Source of the DNA: Planctomycetota bacterium
Lineage (GTDB): Bacteria > Planctomycetota > Brocadiia > Brocadiales > Bathyanammoxibiaceae
Assembly: GCA_016209685.1 (NCBI GenBank)
Contig: JACQVQ010000008.1
Location: forward strand, 1-64,000
DNA: 64,000 nt
Direction of reading: 5' to 3'
Shown in pieces: positions 61,410 through 64,000 of this stretch. Every line of letters begins with the position of its first letter. The first letter of the stretch is position 1. Position numbers and translations under genes: made by a program. Under the pieces are notes generated by a model. The model saw nothing but the letters and a program-made list of their open reading frames with translations. It searched no databases and was not told the origin of the DNA.

Positions 61410-62375
61410 ATGACAGAATACTACTTATTAATCCTGGCCCTTTGCCTTTCCTTCCTCTACTCTGGTAGTGAGACGGGCTTCTACTGTCTCAACCGCATAA
61501 GGCTCCATTACAGGGAGATAAAGGGCTGGTGGTCGGCAAGGATAATAATGAAACACCTGGCAGAGCCGCAGAGACTTGTCTGCGCTATCCTTATTGGAAA
61601 CAACATTGCCAATTACCTTGCTACCATTATCTTTACCTCCATCCTTATCCACAAGGTCTCTCCAGGGGAGGCAGGGTTGATGGCCACACTGATTCTGGCC
61701 CCCGTCCTGATGATATTCTGCGAAATCATCCCCAAGAGCCTCTTTCAGAGACATGCCGATAATTTCTTTTATAAGGTGGTACCACTGGTGGAGGTCTCCT
61801 CAAGGCTTTTTCAACCCCTTGTAATACTGCTGGGGCTGACGAGTCGCCTGCCAGAGTACTTTATCCGTGCGGAGGCCCGGCAGAGTCCCTTCTTCAGCCC
61901 ACAGCGTCTTAGTTTCCTCCTGGAGGAAGGGGCGGAAGGGGGGGCCCTCTCCATGTATCAAAACATCATGGCCAGTAATATAATGGCCATGGGACAGACA
62001 CCCGTAGGTAAGGTAATGATACCTCTGGAAGAGGTTACCATGGTCCCGGATACGGTCGGTCCGGAGACCCTCAAAGACATTGCTAGGGCAAAGAAGTTTT
62101 CCCGTATACCCGTCTATCAACGGGAGAGGTCTAAGGTGGTGGGTATCCTTACCCTGCTAGATTTCCTCAGGGAGGATAAAAAGGAGGTAAGGCCTTTTGT
62201 GAAACCCACCGTCTACCTGGAGGCCAGCCTGCCAGTAGATGACGCCTTACTCAGGCTCAGACACTCCAAGCAGAGGATGGGGATCGTTACCGATGGGAAA
62301 GACGGCAAGGCAGTGGGGATAATAACCATTAAAGACCTGGTGGAAGAGGTTGTAGGAGAACTCTCTGTGTGGTAG
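61410..62375 (+). CDS. CNNM (DUF21) protein with CBS pair, lacking CorC domain
   Basis: A 321-residue paralogue of the upstream gene. The DUF21 domain is intact (LYSGSETGFYCLNRIR, LIGNNIANYLATI, IFCEIIPKSLFQ), followed by two CBS domains (KVMIPLEEVTMVPD, GIVTDGKDGKAVGIITIKDLVEEVVGEL). It ends directly after CBS2, so the CorC_HlyC domain is missing. It may pair with the full-length neighbour. Confidence 0.9.
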   Translation: MTEYYLLILALCLSFLYSGSETGFYCLNRIRLHYREIKGWWSARIIMKHLAEPQRLVCAILIGNNIANYLATIIFTSILIHKVSPGEAGLMATLILAPVLMIFCEIIPKSLFQRHADNFFYKVVPLVEVSSRLFQPLVILLGLTSRLPEYFIRAEARQSPFFSPQRLSFLLEEGAEGGALSMYQNIMASNIMAMGQTPVGKVMIPLEEVTMVPDTVGPETLKDIARAKKFSRIPVYQRERSKVVGILTLLDFLREDKKEVRPFVKPTVYLEASLPVDDALLRLRHSKQRMGIVTDGKDGKAVGIITIKDLVEEVVGELSVW

Positions 62376-62452
62376 TAGAATACAGTAGGCAGTAAGGAGT
62401 GTGCAGTAGGGACAAAAAATAAGATTTCTGCTTACTCCTTACTGCTTAGTGC
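62376..62452. repeat. CAGTAGGCAGTAAGGAG mosaic hairpin
   Basis: Inverted CAGTAAGGAGTGTGCAGTAGG/GCTTACTCCTTACTGC around AAAAAATAAGATTT, between the convergent CNNM and cytochrome genes. It may terminate both. Confidence 0.65.
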
Positions 62453-62989
62453 TTACTGTTCCTTTTTTTTCTTGAACTTATCGTGGCAGTCGTAGCAGGT
62501 ACGGGAGACATCGTCGTAGCGGAGTTTTGTCATATTGGCATCCTTCCTATCCCCTGCCTGGATTAGGAGCATGATGGCCTTACGGAATTGGTCACCTATG
62601 AGGATAAAGTCCGTGGGTACCCCTGCCGGGTTCTTTTGGTAGTAGAGGTTCACACAGCGGCCTGCTATAAGGTCTTCTATCTTCCTGGAGGAAGTGTTGA
62701 TGGCGTCCCAGTCCTTCTTCTCCACGGCCCTATCCAGCCTCCTCATGTTCAGAGAGGTGGCCGCCATGGCCTCCTGCAGGCCCTTTTCGGTCTCCAGGGG
62801 CATCTCCTCCTTTTCCACCTCCCATTCCCTCTTGGCCCATTCTTCCAGGGGTGGTAATTCTTCCTTCAAGAATTGCTCCTCTTCCTCCTTCATGGTTACC
62901 TCTGGTTTCTCTCGCTCACAGCCCACCAGGGTGAGAGAACACAGAATACAGGAGACAGAATACAGGATAAGGTAGGGTTTTATTTTCAT
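62453..62989 (-). CDS. Lipoprotein-like cytochrome c with C-terminal haem motif
   Basis: A 178-residue exported protein with a likely lipoprotein signal (SLTLVGC at about residues 18-24). An acidic linker and a four-helix-bundle region follow. A single CXXCH (CYDCH) lies eleven residues from the C-terminus, the layout of cytochrome c-prime-like proteins. An extra conserved Cys sits in AGRCVN. It is paired with a paralogue immediately upstream, and both may form a redox or ligand-binding (NO, CO) pair. The role is inferred. Confidence 0.85.
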   Translation of the reverse strand: MKIKPYLILYSVSCILCSLTLVGCEREKPEVTMKEEEEQFLKEELPPLEEWAKREWEVEKEEMPLETEKGLQEAMAATSLNMRRLDRAVEKKDWDAINTSSRKIEDLIAGRCVNLYYQKNPAGVPTDFILIGDQFRKAIMLLIQAGDRKDANMTKLRYDDVSRTCYDCHDKFKKKKEQ

Positions 62990-63001
62990 GTTAGCCTGGG
63001 C

Positions 63002-63586
63002 CTATCCGCCTGAGGCGGGCCGCTCCTTTCTGTATTTTTGATGGCATCTTTCGCAACCTTCCTGCATCAGTTGGAACTGGCTAGTGGCAAGAGGGGCGTC
63101 CTGTTGCCGTTCGGCGACCAGTAACTTGAGTACGGCGTCGTTGAATCTCTGACTCATTTGCACAAAGTCCTGGGGCACCTCTCTATGGGCCTTTACGTAG
63201 GAGTTTACGCACCTGCGGCCTATCAGGTCTTCAAGGCCCTTGGCCGAATCTCTGACGGTTGCCCAATTACCGCCCCCAAGGGCGGACTCCAGCCTCTTCA
63301 TGTGCCTTGAGGCACTGGCCATGACGTCCTTTAGTTCCTTATAGTCCTCCGTCTGTTGGCTGTCCATGTCCTCTCTTCGTCGGGAGTAGCCCTGCCACTG
63401 TTCCTCCTGGGGCCTGGGGGCCCTCTCTCCTTCTTCCATGGTACTGAAGGCCTTTTTGGCCTCTTCTTCGTGGGTGGCCCTGCCGCCTTCCGGTTGTGGC
63501 TCCTCCCACCCCCAGCAAGAGGGTAATCCCATAAGGCCCAGGAAGGCCAGTAATATTATATAATTAGTCCCCGGCCGTATAAACAC
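63002..63586 (-). CDS. Paralogous C-terminal-CXXCH cytochrome c
   Basis: A 194-residue exported protein with a signal peptide (ILLAFLGLMGLPSC). A charged linker precedes a helical domain similar to the downstream neighbour (MKRLESALGGGNW..., LIGRRCVNSY). The haem motif CERCH lies 15 residues before the end. The final residues (RPASGG) and stop are encoded by a CCGCCTGAGGCGGG palindrome. It overlaps the end of the branching-enzyme gene by 23 bases. It is likely membrane-anchored or periplasmic. Confidence 0.85.
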   Translation of the reverse strand: MFIRPGTNYIILLAFLGLMGLPSCWGWEEPQPEGGRATHEEEAKKAFSTMEEGERAPRPQEEQWQGYSRRREDMDSQQTEDYKELKDVMASASRHMKRLESALGGGNWATVRDSAKGLEDLIGRRCVNSYVKAHREVPQDFVQMSQRFNDAVLKLLVAERQQDAPLATSQFQLMQEGCERCHQKYRKERPASGG

Positions 63587-64000
63587 GGAAATCTATTTCC
63601 TGGAAGATGTTATCCCTGGACTCTACTTCCTCCAACCGGGGGTAATCCATGCTGTTAGGAGTAGCCCCGCCACTTTTTATCTGCTGATAAAGGTAGTTGA
63701 ATCTGCTGATATGGTCCCTGGTGCGTTTTTCTGCGTAAGGGGACATGGTCCCTGTGGTCATGATAAAGGCCCAATCGCTGGATTGGGCCAGGAGGAGTTC
63801 CCTGGCCGCCTGGTTGAGCATCCTTTCCGTGAGGCCCTCTGCCTCCGGGAACTCTCTGGCTAGCTCCAGCATCCTCTCTTCTGCCTTGTGGAGGTGACGG
63901 TATATCCAGTCGTTAGAGGCATTGAGCCATACCTCGTTGTAACCCTTGTCGCCCCAGGTAGAGGCGGAGGGTGTAGAGACCTGCAGGACGGGGTTTTCCT
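63564..64000 (-). CDS. GH57-type 1,4-alpha-glucan branching enzyme, C-terminal part (partial)
   Basis: The frame enters from beyond the window edge and ends at 63564. It shows the DUF1957 C-terminal domain of GH57 branching enzymes: STPSASTWGDKGYNEVWLN, DWIYRHLHKAEERM, then SSDWAFIMTTGTMSPYAEKRTRDHISRFNYLY. The catalytic (beta/alpha)7 barrel is outside the window. The enzyme makes alpha-1,6 branches in glycogen. About 145 residues are visible. Confidence 0.85.
   Translation of the reverse strand, partial: ENPVLQVSTPSASTWGDKGYNEVWLNASNDWIYRHLHKAEERMLELAREFPEAEGLTERMLNQAARELLLAQSSDWAFIMTTGTMSPYAEKRTRDHISRFNYLYQQIKSGGATPNSMDYPRLEEVESRDNIFQEIDFRVYTAGD

Overview
The window looks like a chromosome segment of a Gram-negative, c-type-cytochrome-rich planctomycete, probably close to the Brocadiae; that placement is inference. 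Evidence for the PVC group is a 55-residue small basic protein of the chlamydial/verrucomicrobial/planctomycete type (42321-42488) and a DUF1571 protein next to it. An outer membrane with LPS is implied by a Kdo-kinase-like protein and a PagL-like lipid A deacylase. System II cytochrome c maturation (ResB + CcsA) and at least three small c-type cytochromes are present. No rRNA or tRNA gene was recognised.

Layout. 0-16.5 kb holds housekeeping and lipid genes: UPF0104 membrane protein, cytochrome c, SDR, PQQ-type beta-propeller, alpha/beta hydrolase and PlsC, MutS, PP-loop ATPase and metallo-hydrolase, MEMO1-family protein, PlsY and a Kdo-kinase-like protein, DUF362 and a PflX-type radical SAM enzyme. 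16.6-26.3 kb (minus strand) is a type IV pilus/type II secretion block: sensor kinase, NtrC-type regulator, a chimeric MshEN/sigma-54-AAA+ protein, PilB/GspE, PilC/GspF, a PilM-PilN fusion and PilO. 26.8-33.2 kb carries a ThDP-dependent acetolactate-synthase-like enzyme, PagL, a TIGR01212 radical SAM protein, a small secreted protein, a PLD-fold protein with lost catalytic residues, a CBS protein and a UreH-like membrane protein. 33.2-36.5 kb is accessory: an ArsM-like methyltransferase with an in-frame UGA, hicBA, an integron-type gene cassette with attC, a hicA remnant and hepT-mntA. 36.6-64 kb has TldE/TldD, LigA, SPOR protein, UreH-like-SelA-SelB operon, ferredoxin-type membrane protein, AIR-synthase-like protein, flavoprotein reductase, RpsP/Ffh, MurA, PrmC, PrfA, RpmE, ResB/CcsA, two CNNM proteins, twin C-terminal-CXXCH cytochromes and the end of a GH57-type glucan branching enzyme.

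Most interesting points. (1) The methyltransferase reading frame stops at UGA exactly where ArsM proteins have a conserved arsenic-binding Cys, then continues 49 codons in the same frame with family-typical sequence; a SECIS-like hairpin follows, and selA and selB lie 10 kb away. It is very probably a selenoprotein, here annotated as one CDS (33265-34026). Its ribosome binding site sits in a nested hairpin. (2) A complete integron cassette (34865-35454) whose attC has the classical extrahelical bases. (3) A gene between pilB and the NtrC regulator that looks like a fusion of its two neighbours with the ATPase residues lost. (4) Several families of short palindromes are scattered through the window, often in frame inside conserved genes (mutS, selB, the Kdo-kinase-like gene, resB and others) and often supplying the TAG stop codon of a gene.
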